Below are positions 4,583-11,481 of a DNA stretch of 11,481 bases, in pieces; position 1 is the first letter of the stretch, and the number at the start of each line of letters is the position of its first letter. The notes under the pieces are model-generated. The model did no database searches, had not been told where the DNA came from, and saw only the letters and a program-made list of their open reading frames with translations. The translations under genes were made by a program, and so were the position numbers. Origin of the DNA: Ruminococcaceae bacterium UBA2857 (lineage in GTDB: Bacteria; Bacillota; Clostridia; Oscillospirales; Acutalibacteraceae); NCBI GenBank assembly GCA_002350705.1, contig DEFH01000043.1, positions 906 through 12,386 of the forward strand, read 5' to 3'.

Positions 4583-5308
4583 TCAATATTTTACTTCAAT
4601 GTCATTTTTCAGACGCTGAATGATTTTCTTTTCCAGACGTGAAATATACGACTGAGAAATGCCGAGTTTGTCAGCCACCTGTTTTTGTGTGTGAGCTTTC
4701 CTGCCGTTGAGACCGAATCGCAGTTCCATAATGGACAGCTCCCGTTTGTTGAGCTTGCGGACAGCTCGCATCAGTTGATTCTGTTCGGATTCCTGCTCGA
4801 TACGGGCATTGACCATATCCGCATCACTGCCGAGAATATCGGAGATTAAAAGTTCATTTCCGTCCCAGTCCACGTTTAACGGTTCGTCAATCGAAATTTC
4901 ATTTTTCTGCTGGGCACTTTTTCGCAGATACATCAGAATTTCATTTTCAATGCACCGTGAAGCATAAGTCGCCAGCTTGATATTTCTCGACGGACAAAAT
5001 GTATTCACTGCTTTGATAAGCCCAATCGTTCCGATGGAAATCAGATCTTCCACATTGGCTGAGGGAGACTCAAATTTTTTTGCGATATACACCACTAACC
5101 GCAGATTATGGGTAATCAGCGGCTCACGGGCGGATTCATCACCATTTTCAATCCGCTTCATAATTTCACTTTCTTCGACACTTTTCAGGGGGGGCGGCAG
5201 GGTTTCGGGACCGTTTATGTAATACATCCCGTCTGTACCTGTCACTGCCATTTTGATTTTCAGCAGTCCTGTCAATGCCTTTTGCGATAAACTGTGCCAG
5301 TTTCCCAC
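4583..5308 (-). CDS. sigE: Sporulation sigma factor SigE precursor (pro-sigma-E)
   Basis: The 241-residue protein is the early mother-cell sigma factor of sporulation. Residues 1-29 form the pro-sequence. By analogy with the Bacillus subtilis precursor, cleavage falls within MYYINGPETLPPPL, between Tyr29 and Tyr30. Region 2 contains HNLRLVVYIAKKFE (67-80), VEDLISIGTIGLIKAVNTF (86-104) and the -10 recognition stretch KLATYASRCIENEILMYLR (111-129). DEPLNVDWDGNELLISD (141-157) is typical of SigE. Region 4 ends with the helix-turn-helix QKQVADKLGISQSYISRLEK. The GTG start at 5308 has GGGAG 8 nt upstream and lies 4 nt after the spoIIGA stop. sigG, which often follows sigE, is not present; a terminator follows instead. 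Confidence 0.97.
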   Translation of the reverse strand: MGNWHSLSQKALTGLLKIKMAVTGTDGMYYINGPETLPPPLKSVEESEIMKRIENGDESAREPLITHNLRLVVYIAKKFESPSANVEDLISIGTIGLIKAVNTFCPSRNIKLATYASRCIENEILMYLRKSAQQKNEISIDEPLNVDWDGNELLISDILGSDADMVNARIEQESEQNQLMRAVRKLNKRELSIMELRFGLNGRKAHTQKQVADKLGISQSYISRLEKKIIQRLKNDIEVKY

Positions 5309-5312
5309 GATG

Positions 5313-6167
5313 TCAACTCCCTTTCATCACAAGCTCTGCCGGTATCAGCAGATCACATTCATCTGTCAGATATTCTTCACTGCACAATGCAAGATACGCA
5401 TGGATTTCTGTTTTCCGATGATGGTCTTTCAAGTAGATTTCAGACGGACGGAATGCAGGTATGACACCGTTTCCCCCTACCGAATGGAAAGGTATCAAAC
5501 GGACACCGTTTCTGACAATCTCCCTGCTGTCACCGTTCATACATTTTTTGACATCAAACATTTCTCTGAACAAGCCTGCTTTTCCTACCATGACACATTC
5601 CCCCGAAAACGGTTCATGCAATGTATTTCCTGTATCGACAGTGCCCTTGAGAGCAACTGTTTTTCCGTGATGACATATTTCAACGTCACAGCTGATGGGC
5701 TGAGTGACTTTTTTTGCTGAGAGCTTCCAGATGATTTTCATCACAATGTAGCACAGCAATGTCATGAGAATCAGTGTCAGCGGTGAAATGCCGATATAAA
5801 CCGTGCTGTTTCTGACCATGAGATTTTTCGGTGAAAATATCGCCAATGCTGCCGTCATGATTCCGCAATAACAAAAACTGATTAAAAACATGGTTCCTGC
5901 TGCCTTGAGATAGCCCGAAAAACGCATGGGAAGAAATGCCGTTGCTGTCATGCAGAGTGCTTCGCCGATACTCACACACCATGATAACCAGATGGGCATA
6001 GCCGGAAGTAATATCACTAATGAACCCACTGCACCTGTCAATGCTCCGCAAAGCAATCGAATCGTTCGTGTATGCAGTCCACGAATTTTTTTGACGGACA
6101 GCAGAATCATATAATCTACGATAAAATTCACACAAAACAGAATGTCAAGATAGACAGTATGCTGCAA
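5313..6167 (-). CDS. spoIIGA: SpoIIGA, membrane aspartic protease that processes pro-sigma-E
   Basis: The 284-residue protein begins with about five membrane helices (roughly 5-25, 37-57, 59-80, 88-112 and 126-147), followed by a cytoplasmic domain. The aspartic protease motif GTVDTGNTLHEP puts the likely catalytic Asp at 178. In the known system SpoIIGA sits in the sporulation septum and cleaves the SigE pro-sequence after SigF signals from the forespore through SpoIIR. The start is taken as TTG at 6167, because MQHTVYLDILFCVNFIVDY matches the usual family beginning and a stop lies six codons upstream (6185-6183). The only ribosome site is a weak GGGG. The gene is followed 4 nt later by sigE, the standard pairing. 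Confidence 0.95.
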   Translation of the reverse strand: MQHTVYLDILFCVNFIVDYMILLSVKKIRGLHTRTIRLLCGALTGAVGSLVILLPAMPIWLSWCVSIGEALCMTATAFLPMRFSGYLKAAGTMFLISFCYCGIMTAALAIFSPKNLMVRNSTVYIGISPLTLILMTLLCYIVMKIIWKLSAKKVTQPISCDVEICHHGKTVALKGTVDTGNTLHEPFSGECVMVGKAGLFREMFDVKKCMNGDSREIVRNGVRLIPFHSVGGNGVIPAFRPSEIYLKDHHRKTEIHAYLALCSEEYLTDECDLLIPAELVMKGS

Positions 6168-6184
6168 GTTCTCAGCCCCGTATC

Positions 6185-6217
6185 ATTATGGCATAGATAT
6201 CATCAAAAATTTGTCTT
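6185..6217 (-). promoter_or_regulatory. Possible Spo0A-type promoter of spoIIGA-sigE
   Basis: A CATAAT -10 box (6190-6185) lies 21 bp from an AAGACA element (6217-6212). The Bacillus subtilis spoIIG promoter is known for a 22-bp spacer with a Spo0A box over the -35 region, so the wide spacing is suggestive. The AAGACA element matches TTGACA or the Spo0A box only partly, and the leader before the TTG would be about 10 nt. Weak evidence. Confidence 0.25.
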
Positions 6218-6241
6218 TTATGCTTGCCAAAAAATCATATA

Positions 6242-6274
6242 AAAAGCGGCAGAGGGATATTTTCTGCCGCTTTT
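6242..6274. terminator. Bidirectional intrinsic terminator after mazF
   Basis: AAAAGCGGCAGA at 6242-6253 and TCTGCCGCTTTT at 6263-6274 form a perfect 12-bp stem with a 9-nt loop. On the minus strand it ends in TTTTT and terminates mazF transcripts 59 bp after the stop. It also separates mazF from the spoIIGA-sigE unit. Confidence 0.85.
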
Positions 6275-6332
6275 GCCACCTTTTCCGTATCTTTTCTTTT
6301 CTGCATAACAAAATGAAGAAAATTCAAATTTG

Positions 6333-6704
6333 TTATGTAGCCTGTTTTCTGACGCTTTCGGGAGCAAGACCAAAACTGATGGTCAGTGCCTCATCCACTT
6401 TGTACATATCACTGCTGTTGAGAGTACCCATTTTTTCCTTTAACCTTTTTTTGTCAAGAGTGCGTATCTGTTCCAGAAGCACCACAGAATCCCTTGACAA
6501 ACCGCTGTTGTCTGCATACAAACGGATGTGTGTCGGGAGTTTGGCTTTGGAGTTCTGGCTGGTAATAGCCGCCGCTATTACCGTCGGACTGAAACGGTTG
6601 CCGACATTGTTCTGGATAATCAGCACAGGACGGATGCCGCCCTGCTCTGAGCCTACAACGGGACTTAAATCTGCATAATAAATATCTCCCCGTCTGATGT
6701 TCAT
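6333..6704 (-). CDS. mazF: MazF/EndoA-family mRNA interferase
   Basis: The 123-residue protein matches the family in length and motifs: MNIRRGDIYYADLSPVVGSEQGG (start and RG motif), RPVLIIQNN (25-33), SPTVIAAAITSQ (39-50), LPTHIRL (56-62) and LLEQIRTLDKKRL (76-88). Enzymes of this type cut single-stranded RNA at short sequences and act as toxins held in check by an antitoxin. The ATG at 6704 has GGAG 11 nt upstream. No antitoxin gene is seen in the 222 bp before it or after its stop. Its neighbours are a pseudouridine synthase and spoIIGA. It stands as a single-gene unit with its own terminator. Confidence 0.94.
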   Translation of the reverse strand: MNIRRGDIYYADLSPVVGSEQGGIRPVLIIQNNVGNRFSPTVIAAAITSQNSKAKLPTHIRLYADNSGLSRDSVVLLEQIRTLDKKRLKEKMGTLNSSDMYKVDEALTISFGLAPESVRKQAT

Positions 6705-6926
6705 AGCTTTTCACGCTCCGCATTTTTGATTTGATGTGCTGATAATATTTTGTGCAGAAAACACATTTTTAATCATTGCCTATCAAAATCAACACACTAT
6801 ATTCTATTCAGAAATTCTGCTTTTTGCTTATGTAGACACTTGACATTTTTTCTTTCCCTTTTCAACGTGATAGTATGTATCGGATAAACAATGATGATAG
6901 TTTATTATATGAGCGTGAAAGGCATT
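6705..6926. other. Non-coding stretch upstream of mazF
   Basis: These 222 AT-rich bases hold no credible reading frame on either strand, and so no mazF antitoxin. A short perfect palindrome, CAGAA-A-TTCTG at 6809-6819, could be an operator. A weak AT-rich inverted repeat, GATAAAC/GTTTATT near 6892-6915, lies just beyond the pseudouridine synthase stop and may be a poor terminator. I see no convincing promoter. Confidence 0.4.
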
Positions 6927-7799
6927 TCATGACTGATTTTTATAATTTTTTTCAAGGACGGCAAACCAATTTTCGGGTTCTTGCCTGACGGTGACGGTTT
7001 CATGCGTAATGGGGTGCAGAAATTGCAGTTCGGCACAGTGCAGGCACTGTCTTGCAAAATAGTTCCGGCTGCCTCCATACATATCATCTCCTGCCAGAGG
7101 ATGTCCGATACTTGCCATGTGAACACGAATCTGATGGGTACGCCCTGTTTCCAGTGAAAATTCCAGATAGGTATGATGACAGAATGTTTTCAGTGCCTTA
7201 TAATGCGTCACCGCAGACACACCGCCCTCTCCCGTTTCACGCTGAATCGTATGTCCTGCTTTCAGGCGGATGGGAGCATCAATCGTGCCGTTTCCTGTGA
7301 TTTCGCCCTCACAGAGTGCCGTGTAGACTTTACGGATATGCTTTGTGAGAAACGTCATGGCAAAACTGCTTTTCGCTGTCAGCACCAATCCCGATGTGTC
7401 ACGGTCAATTCTGTTGACTGCCCGGAATGCATAGTTTTCTCCGCCGGACAAGGCATGGTATACGGCAAAATTCGCCAATGTGTCAAGCTGATGGTCACGC
7501 ACAGGATGAACAGGCATAAACGGCGGCTTATTGAATATCACCACTGCATCATCTTCATACACGATTTCCACAGGATGATTCACAGGGACAATTTCATTGT
7601 CATCTTCGGGCATTTCCAGACATACTACATCATTGGCATGAAGTATGTCAATGCTCCGGATATGTTCACCGTTTGCCGTAATGCCGTTTGGAGTGCGTTT
7701 CAGCTTTGTTAAAAGCCGTGACGATACGTTACAGTGACGTTTCAGAAAGTTCTGCACCGTGATACCGTCCCATGCACTGTCAACAATAAACTGCATCAT
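6927..7799 (-). CDS. RluA-family 23S rRNA/tRNA pseudouridine synthase
   Basis: The 290-residue enzyme converts uridine to pseudouridine in structured RNA. An S4-like RNA-binding part occupies about residues 10-65. The catalytic domain starts at about 78 with IVYEDDAVVIFNKPPFMPVHP. The active-site motif NRIDRDTSGLVLTAK (129-143) gives catalytic Asp132; the family usually has HRLD, so Asn129 and Ile131 are variants. ETGRTHQIRVHMASIGHPLAGDD (217-239) is the second signature. The ATG at 7799 overlaps the stop of the upstream HAD gene as ATGA, with AGGTGA 6 nt before it, so the pair is coupled; a second ATG follows at 7796. Whether it acts like RluA, RluC, RluD or a paralogue cannot be told. Confidence 0.93.
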   Translation of the reverse strand: MMQFIVDSAWDGITVQNFLKRHCNVSSRLLTKLKRTPNGITANGEHIRSIDILHANDVVCLEMPEDDNEIVPVNHPVEIVYEDDAVVIFNKPPFMPVHPVRDHQLDTLANFAVYHALSGGENYAFRAVNRIDRDTSGLVLTAKSSFAMTFLTKHIRKVYTALCEGEITGNGTIDAPIRLKAGHTIQRETGEGGVSAVTHYKALKTFCHHTYLEFSLETGRTHQIRVHMASIGHPLAGDDMYGGSRNYFARQCLHCAELQFLHPITHETVTVRQEPENWFAVLEKNYKNQS

Positions 7800-8488
7800 G
7801 TTCTGTCACCTATCGTCAATACATCTTCCAAGCGTGTAATTCTGAAATCACATAATTCATGCGGCATGGTAATTTTATGTTTCGGATCATATACACACGT
7901 TGTCAGACCTGCATTTCTTCCGCCCTGCATATCGGAAGTAAGACTGTCACCCACTACGATAATTTCGGAAATATTTTTTTCAGGTATCTCGGAAAGCACT
8001 CTGTCAAAGTATGCTTTGCTTGGTTTCTGTACACCCATTTCATCGGAGATAAACAAACCCTTGACTAACTTTGTGACAGGACTTTTGCCGAAACGTCCTC
8101 TTTGCACTTTGGAAAGACCGTTGGTAATAATATACACTTCACAAACAGCCGTGATTTTTTCCAGTGCCCCATATGCTCCGTCAATTAAGATCGCCTGCTG
8201 TGCCAGTTCGTCAACATACGTATCCGCCAGCCGTTCACAGTCTCCCATGCCGTCAAAACATACGGTCAGAAGTTCTCTGAAACGCCGGATTTTTAAGTCC
8301 GAACGTGCAATCGCACCGATTTCAAACTTTTTCCAGAGAGCGTTGTTGATTTCACTGAAATGCTCATGCACCTTATCCGTAAACCGCAAGCCGTTCTTTT
8401 CAACAGTCGCTTTCAATGCGTTATACTCACATTGCGGAAAGTCAAAAATCGTGTCGTCAGCATCCATTAATATCGTTGTAAACTGCAT
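7796..8488 (-). CDS. yjjG: YjjG-like HAD phosphatase (pyrimidine nucleotidase)
   Basis: The 230-residue protein is a haloacid dehalogenase-type hydrolase. Motif I is LMDADDTIFDF, with nucleophile Asp9 and acid Asp11; the DADDTxxDF form is typical of the YjjG/YfnB branch, which dephosphorylates noncanonical pyrimidine nucleotides. Motif II is IITNG with Thr122, the motif III lysine is in VQKPSK (Lys155), and motif IV is VVGDSLTSD with Asp181 and Asp186. Residues about 20-90 form a helical cap. ATG 8488 has AAGGAG 8 nt upstream. It follows the dapL terminator and overlaps the pseudouridine synthase by 4 nt. The exact substrate is inferred from family only. Confidence 0.9.
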   Translation of the reverse strand: MQFTTILMDADDTIFDFPQCEYNALKATVEKNGLRFTDKVHEHFSEINNALWKKFEIGAIARSDLKIRRFRELLTVCFDGMGDCERLADTYVDELAQQAILIDGAYGALEKITAVCEVYIITNGLSKVQRGRFGKSPVTKLVKGLFISDEMGVQKPSKAYFDRVLSEIPEKNISEIIVVGDSLTSDMQGGRNAGLTTCVYDPKHKITMPHELCDFRITRLEDVLTIGDRT

Positions 8489-8506
8489 TTTTTGTTCTCC
8501 TTACAG

Positions 8507-8542
8507 CAAAAGCGATATGCCGTCCGACATACCGCTTTTTTT
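8507..8542. terminator. Hairpin between dapL and the HAD gene
   Basis: GCGATATG at 8512-8519 and CATACCGC at 8528-8535 form an 8-bp stem with one G-U pair, flanked by A and T runs on both sides. On the minus strand it lies just after the dapL stop and is followed by TTTTG, so it would end or weaken dapL transcription before the HAD gene. On the + strand the T-run is longer. Confidence 0.65.
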
Positions 8543-8545
8543 AAA

Positions 8546-9727
8546 TTATCCGGCAAGCAGTTTTTTGATTCTTGCCACAGCCTCAATAGTTTTGTCCCTG
8601 TCACCGAATGATGTCAGACGGAAAAAGCCTTCCCCGTTTTTGCCGAAGCCTGCACCCGGTGTTCCGACAACATTCGCCTCGTTCAAAAGCAGGTCAAAGA
8701 AATCCCATGACTTCATGCCGTTCGGACACTCCAGCCAGATATACGGGGAATTCTTGCCGCCTGTATAATAAATACCCAATTCATCTAATGCATTGGCAAT
8801 GATACGGGCATTTTCCTTGTAGTATTCCAGATTGATTTTGATTTGTTCCTGTCCCTCTTCGGAGAATACAGCCGCCGCCGCACACTGTACCGGATAGGAA
8901 ACGCCGTTGAATTTGGTAGCCTGACGACGATACCATGTCTTGTAAAGATTATGTCCGTCACGCTCCAATTCCTTCGGAATGACAGTATAACCGCATCTTG
9001 TCCCTGTGAAGCCTGCCGTTTTGGAAAGAGAACAGAATTCTATCGCACACTGTCTGGCACCCTCAACCGAAAAGATACTTCTCGGCAAATCCTCTGTAAT
9101 AAATGCCTCGTAGGCACAGTCATACAGGATCACTGCATCATGCTTTATCGCATAGTCTACCCATTGTTTCAGCTGTGCCGCCGTATACGCCGCACCGGTA
9201 GGATTGTTCGGGGAACAAAGATAGATAATATCAGCGTGTACACTGTCATCAGGCATGGCAAGAAACGCATTTTCTTTGCTGCACTCGGCATAGATAATTT
9301 TTCTGCCTGCCATGATATTGGAATCCACATAGACAGGATATACGGGATCTGTTACAAGCACCACATTATCCGTACCGAAAATGTCACCGATATTGCCGCA
9401 GTCGGATTTGGCACCGTCGGAAATCAGTATCTCGTCTGCCGACACATTCACGCCAAACGACTGATAATAGCCTGCAACGGCTTCTCTGACAAAGCCATAG
9501 CCCTCATAATCGGGATAGCCTTTAAAGGTTTCCTTGCGGGCAAGCTCCTCTGCACCCTTTTTCATCGCCTCCACGACAACAGGGGCAAGCGGCAGTGTGA
9601 CATCACCGATTCCCAGACGAATAATATCCTTGTCGGGATTGGCTTTCTGATAGTCAGTGACTCTTTTTGCAATCTCCGCAAACAAATAATTCGGCACAAG
9701 ATTGTCAAAATTTTTGTTAATCTGCAT
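8546..9727 (-). CDS. dapL: LL-diaminopimelate aminotransferase
   Basis: The 393-residue PLP enzyme converts tetrahydrodipicolinate and glutamate directly to LL-diaminopimelate, the short route to meso-DAP for the cell wall and to lysine. The start NKNFDNLVPNYLFAEIAKR and the block RLGIGDVTLPLAP (37-49) are characteristic of DapL. ISDGAKSDCGNIG (102-114), CSPNNPTG (171-178), and SLSKTAGFTGTRCGY (233-247) with PLP-binding Lys236 follow; Arg370 in FFRLT should bind the substrate carboxylate. The length fits the family. ATG 9727 has AAGGAG about 9 nt upstream, and a good promoter precedes it, so it is probably transcribed independently of pyrG. Confidence 0.97.
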   Translation of the reverse strand: MQINKNFDNLVPNYLFAEIAKRVTDYQKANPDKDIIRLGIGDVTLPLAPVVVEAMKKGAEELARKETFKGYPDYEGYGFVREAVAGYYQSFGVNVSADEILISDGAKSDCGNIGDIFGTDNVVLVTDPVYPVYVDSNIMAGRKIIYAECSKENAFLAMPDDSVHADIIYLCSPNNPTGAAYTAAQLKQWVDYAIKHDAVILYDCAYEAFITEDLPRSIFSVEGARQCAIEFCSLSKTAGFTGTRCGYTVIPKELERDGHNLYKTWYRRQATKFNGVSYPVQCAAAAVFSEEGQEQIKINLEYYKENARIIANALDELGIYYTGGKNSPYIWLECPNGMKSWDFFDLLLNEANVVGTPGAGFGKNGEGFFRLTSFGDRDKTIEAVARIKKLLAG

Positions 9728-9760
9728 TTTTCAACTCTCCTTTGAGTATAATACAAACTT

Positions 9761-9789
9761 ATTTTAATATAAATCCGAAAGATTATCAA
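9761..9789 (-). promoter_or_regulatory. SigA-type promoter of dapL
   Basis: On the minus strand TTGATA (9789-9784) is followed after 17 bp by TAAAAT (9766-9761). Each box differs from consensus at one base. Transcription would start about 27 bases before the dapL ATG, leaving room for its AAGGAG. Confidence 0.6.
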
Positions 9790-9800
9790 TAGGAAACTGC

Positions 9801-9833
9801 AAAAAAATCCTCCTGCCGATATCAGCAGGAGGA
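9801..9833 (-). terminator. Intrinsic terminator of pyrG
   Basis: On the minus strand TCCTCCTGC (9833-9825) pairs perfectly with GCAGGAGGA (9816-9808) around a short GATATC-containing loop, followed by seven T (complement of 9801-9807). This is a strong, standard terminator 28 bp after the pyrG stop. Confidence 0.92.
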
Positions 9834-9860
9834 ACAGACTTTATTATGAATTATACATTC

Positions 9861-11456
9861 TTATTCAAGGCTTGCTTTGACAAACTCACGGAAAAGCGGG
9901 TGAGCATGATTGGGACGGCTCTTGAATTCGGGATGATACTGTACACCGATATAGAATTTGTTGGCAGGAATCTCCACTGCCTCCACTAAGAGTCCGTTCG
10001 GAGAAGTGCCCGTAATTGCCATGCCGTTCTCCTCAAACCGACTGCGGAATTCATTGTTGAATTCATAACGGTGACGGTGACGCTCCTGTATTTCGGGCTG
10101 ACCGTAGGCTCTTTCCATAATGGTATTTTTGCGTATCTTGCAGGGATATGCTCCCAGACGCATTGTACCGCCCTTATCGACAACGCCTTTCTGATCGGGC
10201 ATAAGGTCAATGACTTTATGCTTGCTTTCCTCGTCAAATTCACCTGAGTTAGCGTCTTTGAAGCCCAGAACATTTCTCGCATACTCAATGACTGCCGTCT
10301 GCATACCCAGACAGATTCCCAGATACGGAACATTCTTTTCCCTGGCATATTTTGCGGCAATGATTTTGCCTTCGACACCTCTGTTGCCGAAACCGCCCGG
10401 CACCAGTATGCCGTCAACATCTCCCAGCAGTTCATCAACGGTATATTCTGTGATAAGTTCTGTATCTACCCATTTGATTTCCACAAATGCCTTGTTTTCA
10501 TAGCCCGCATGATGGAGTGCCTCTGCCACTGACAGATAAGCATCATGAAGCTGTACATACTTACCGCAAAGAGCAATCGTTACTTCTTTGTCACGGGAGT
10601 TGATTCTGTCGAGCATTTCCTGCCACTCGCTCATATCGGGCTTGGGAGCGTCTATTTTGAGTTCACGGCATACAATGTCGCTGAAATTGGCTTTGTCAAG
10701 CATCAACGGTGCCTGATAAAGTACAGGTATCGTCATGTTTTCAATGACACAGTCGGGCTTGACATTGCAGAACATCGCAATTTTCTTGAAAATGCTCTCT
10801 TCCAGAGGTTCGTCACAGCGGAGCACCATAATATCCGGATTAATGCCCAGAGAACGAAGTTCCTTGGCGGAATGCTGGGCAGGCTTGGATTTATGCTCTT
10901 CGCTGCCCTTGATATACGGCACTAAACAAACGTGTACAAACAGGCTGTTGTCTCTTCCGACTTCGACGGAAACCTGTCTGATAGCCTCCAGAAACGGCTG
11001 GCTTTCAATGTCTCCGACAGTGCCGCCTATTTCCGTAATGACAACATCCGCTCCGGAAGCATTTCCCAGCGAATAAATGAAATCCTTGATTTCATTGGTG
11101 ATATGGGGAATCACCTGTACGGTCTCTCCGAGATAATCGCCCTTGCGTTCCTTTTCGAGAACGTTGGAATACACTCTGCCCGTTGTGAGATTGGAATACT
11201 TGTTCAAGTTTTCATCAATAAATCTTTCATAATGTCCGAGGTCGAGGTCTGTTTCAGCCCCGTCCTCCGTGACATAGACTTCACCGTGCTGATACGGACT
11301 CATTGTGCCCGGATCGACGTTGATATAGGGATCAAGCTTTTGTGCAGCTACTTTCAAGCCTCTGGCTTTCAAAAGTCTTCCGAGAGAGGCGGCAGTTATG
11401 CCCTTGCCAAGTCCCGATACAACACCGCCTGTCACGAAAATATACTTTCTTGTCAT
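9861..11456 (-). CDS. pyrG: CTP synthase
   Basis: The 531-residue enzyme makes CTP from UTP, ATP and glutamine. The synthase domain (about 1-268) begins KYIFVTGGVVSGLGKGITAAS, with the P-loop at 10-19, and contains YINVDPGTMSPYQHGEVYVT (44-63) and TEIGGTVGDIES (141-152). The class I glutamine amidotransferase domain (about 292-531) carries LVPGGFGNRG (351-360), GICLGMQ with the nucleophile Cys382, and YHPE with His508 and Glu510. It is complete: ATG 11456 has AAGGAG 10 nt upstream. The promoter and any CTP-sensing leader lie beyond the right edge. No anomaly is seen. Confidence 0.99.
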   Translation of the reverse strand: MTRKYIFVTGGVVSGLGKGITAASLGRLLKARGLKVAAQKLDPYINVDPGTMSPYQHGEVYVTEDGAETDLDLGHYERFIDENLNKYSNLTTGRVYSNVLEKERKGDYLGETVQVIPHITNEIKDFIYSLGNASGADVVITEIGGTVGDIESQPFLEAIRQVSVEVGRDNSLFVHVCLVPYIKGSEEHKSKPAQHSAKELRSLGINPDIMVLRCDEPLEESIFKKIAMFCNVKPDCVIENMTIPVLYQAPLMLDKANFSDIVCRELKIDAPKPDMSEWQEMLDRINSRDKEVTIALCGKYVQLHDAYLSVAEALHHAGYENKAFVEIKWVDTELITEYTVDELLGDVDGILVPGGFGNRGVEGKIIAAKYAREKNVPYLGICLGMQTAVIEYARNVLGFKDANSGEFDEESKHKVIDLMPDQKGVVDKGGTMRLGAYPCKIRKNTIMERAYGQPEIQERHRHRYEFNNEFRSRFEENGMAITGTSPNGLLVEAVEIPANKFYIGVQYHPEFKSRPNHAHPLFREFVKASLE

Positions 11457-11481
11457 AACTCGATTTCTCCTTCAAATACTG

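Noticed and set aside
4451..4642. Plus-strand 63-codon hydrophobic frame
   Set aside because: It is AT-rich, lies antisense to the promoter, terminator and sigE end, and has no ribosome site that stands out.
7734..8768. Plus-strand 344-codon frame
   Set aside because: Antisense to the end of the pseudouridine synthase start region, the HAD gene and dapL, all of which have clear catalytic motifs on the other strand.
8843..9745. Plus-strand 300-codon frame
   Set aside because: Antisense shadow of dapL; its residues show no domain pattern and the dapL frame is certain.

Overview
The window joins two kinds of DNA. Positions 1 to about 4180 read on the + strand and are the right-hand part of an integrative and mobilizable element: the tail of a probable replication protein, a candidate transfer origin, mobC, a MOB_P-type relaxase, a small unknown gene and a large serine recombinase. 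Positions about 4181 to 11481 read on the - strand and are ordinary chromosome: a tRNA-Leu and a broken tRNA-Leu copy, then, in order of transcription from the right edge, pyrG, dapL, a YjjG-like HAD phosphatase, an RluA-family pseudouridine synthase, mazF, spoIIGA and sigE.

The host is most likely a spore-forming anaerobe of the class Clostridia (Oscillospiraceae/Ruminococcus-like). The reasons are the spoIIGA-sigE pair, the DapL route to lysine and meso-diaminopimelate, the clostridial style of the mobilization genes, AGGAGG-type ribosome sites and moderately low GC. The genus is inference, not read from a marker gene.

The mobile part works as a cassette. MobC and the relaxase would assemble on the hairpin-rich 300-480 region, nick it and start transfer with help from another element's conjugation machinery. 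The serine recombinase would integrate and excise the DNA. A second, out-of-phase gene lies inside the relaxase C-terminal region and encodes a long coiled coil ending in one membrane helix. This layout resembles the nested mobB genes of RSF1010 and ColE1 mobilization loci and is the most interesting feature of the window. At the left edge, three 9-bp-spaced CGAT units face three ATCG units with exact symmetry around position 177.

The element stops against a bidirectional terminator and a tRNA-Leu(UAG). Upstream of that tRNA is a second tRNA-Leu that keeps its 5' half but has a broken anticodon stem and no T-arm. A good housekeeping promoter precedes both, with a short hydrophobic peptide that would need a -1 slip on an A6 run to be read from its best start.

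The chromosomal part falls into apparent transcription units: pyrG with a strong terminator; dapL with its own promoter and a hairpin after it; HAD phosphatase and pseudouridine synthase coupled by an ATGA overlap; mazF alone, with no antitoxin gene beside it; and spoIIGA-sigE 4 nt apart, closed by a terminator, with no sigG following.
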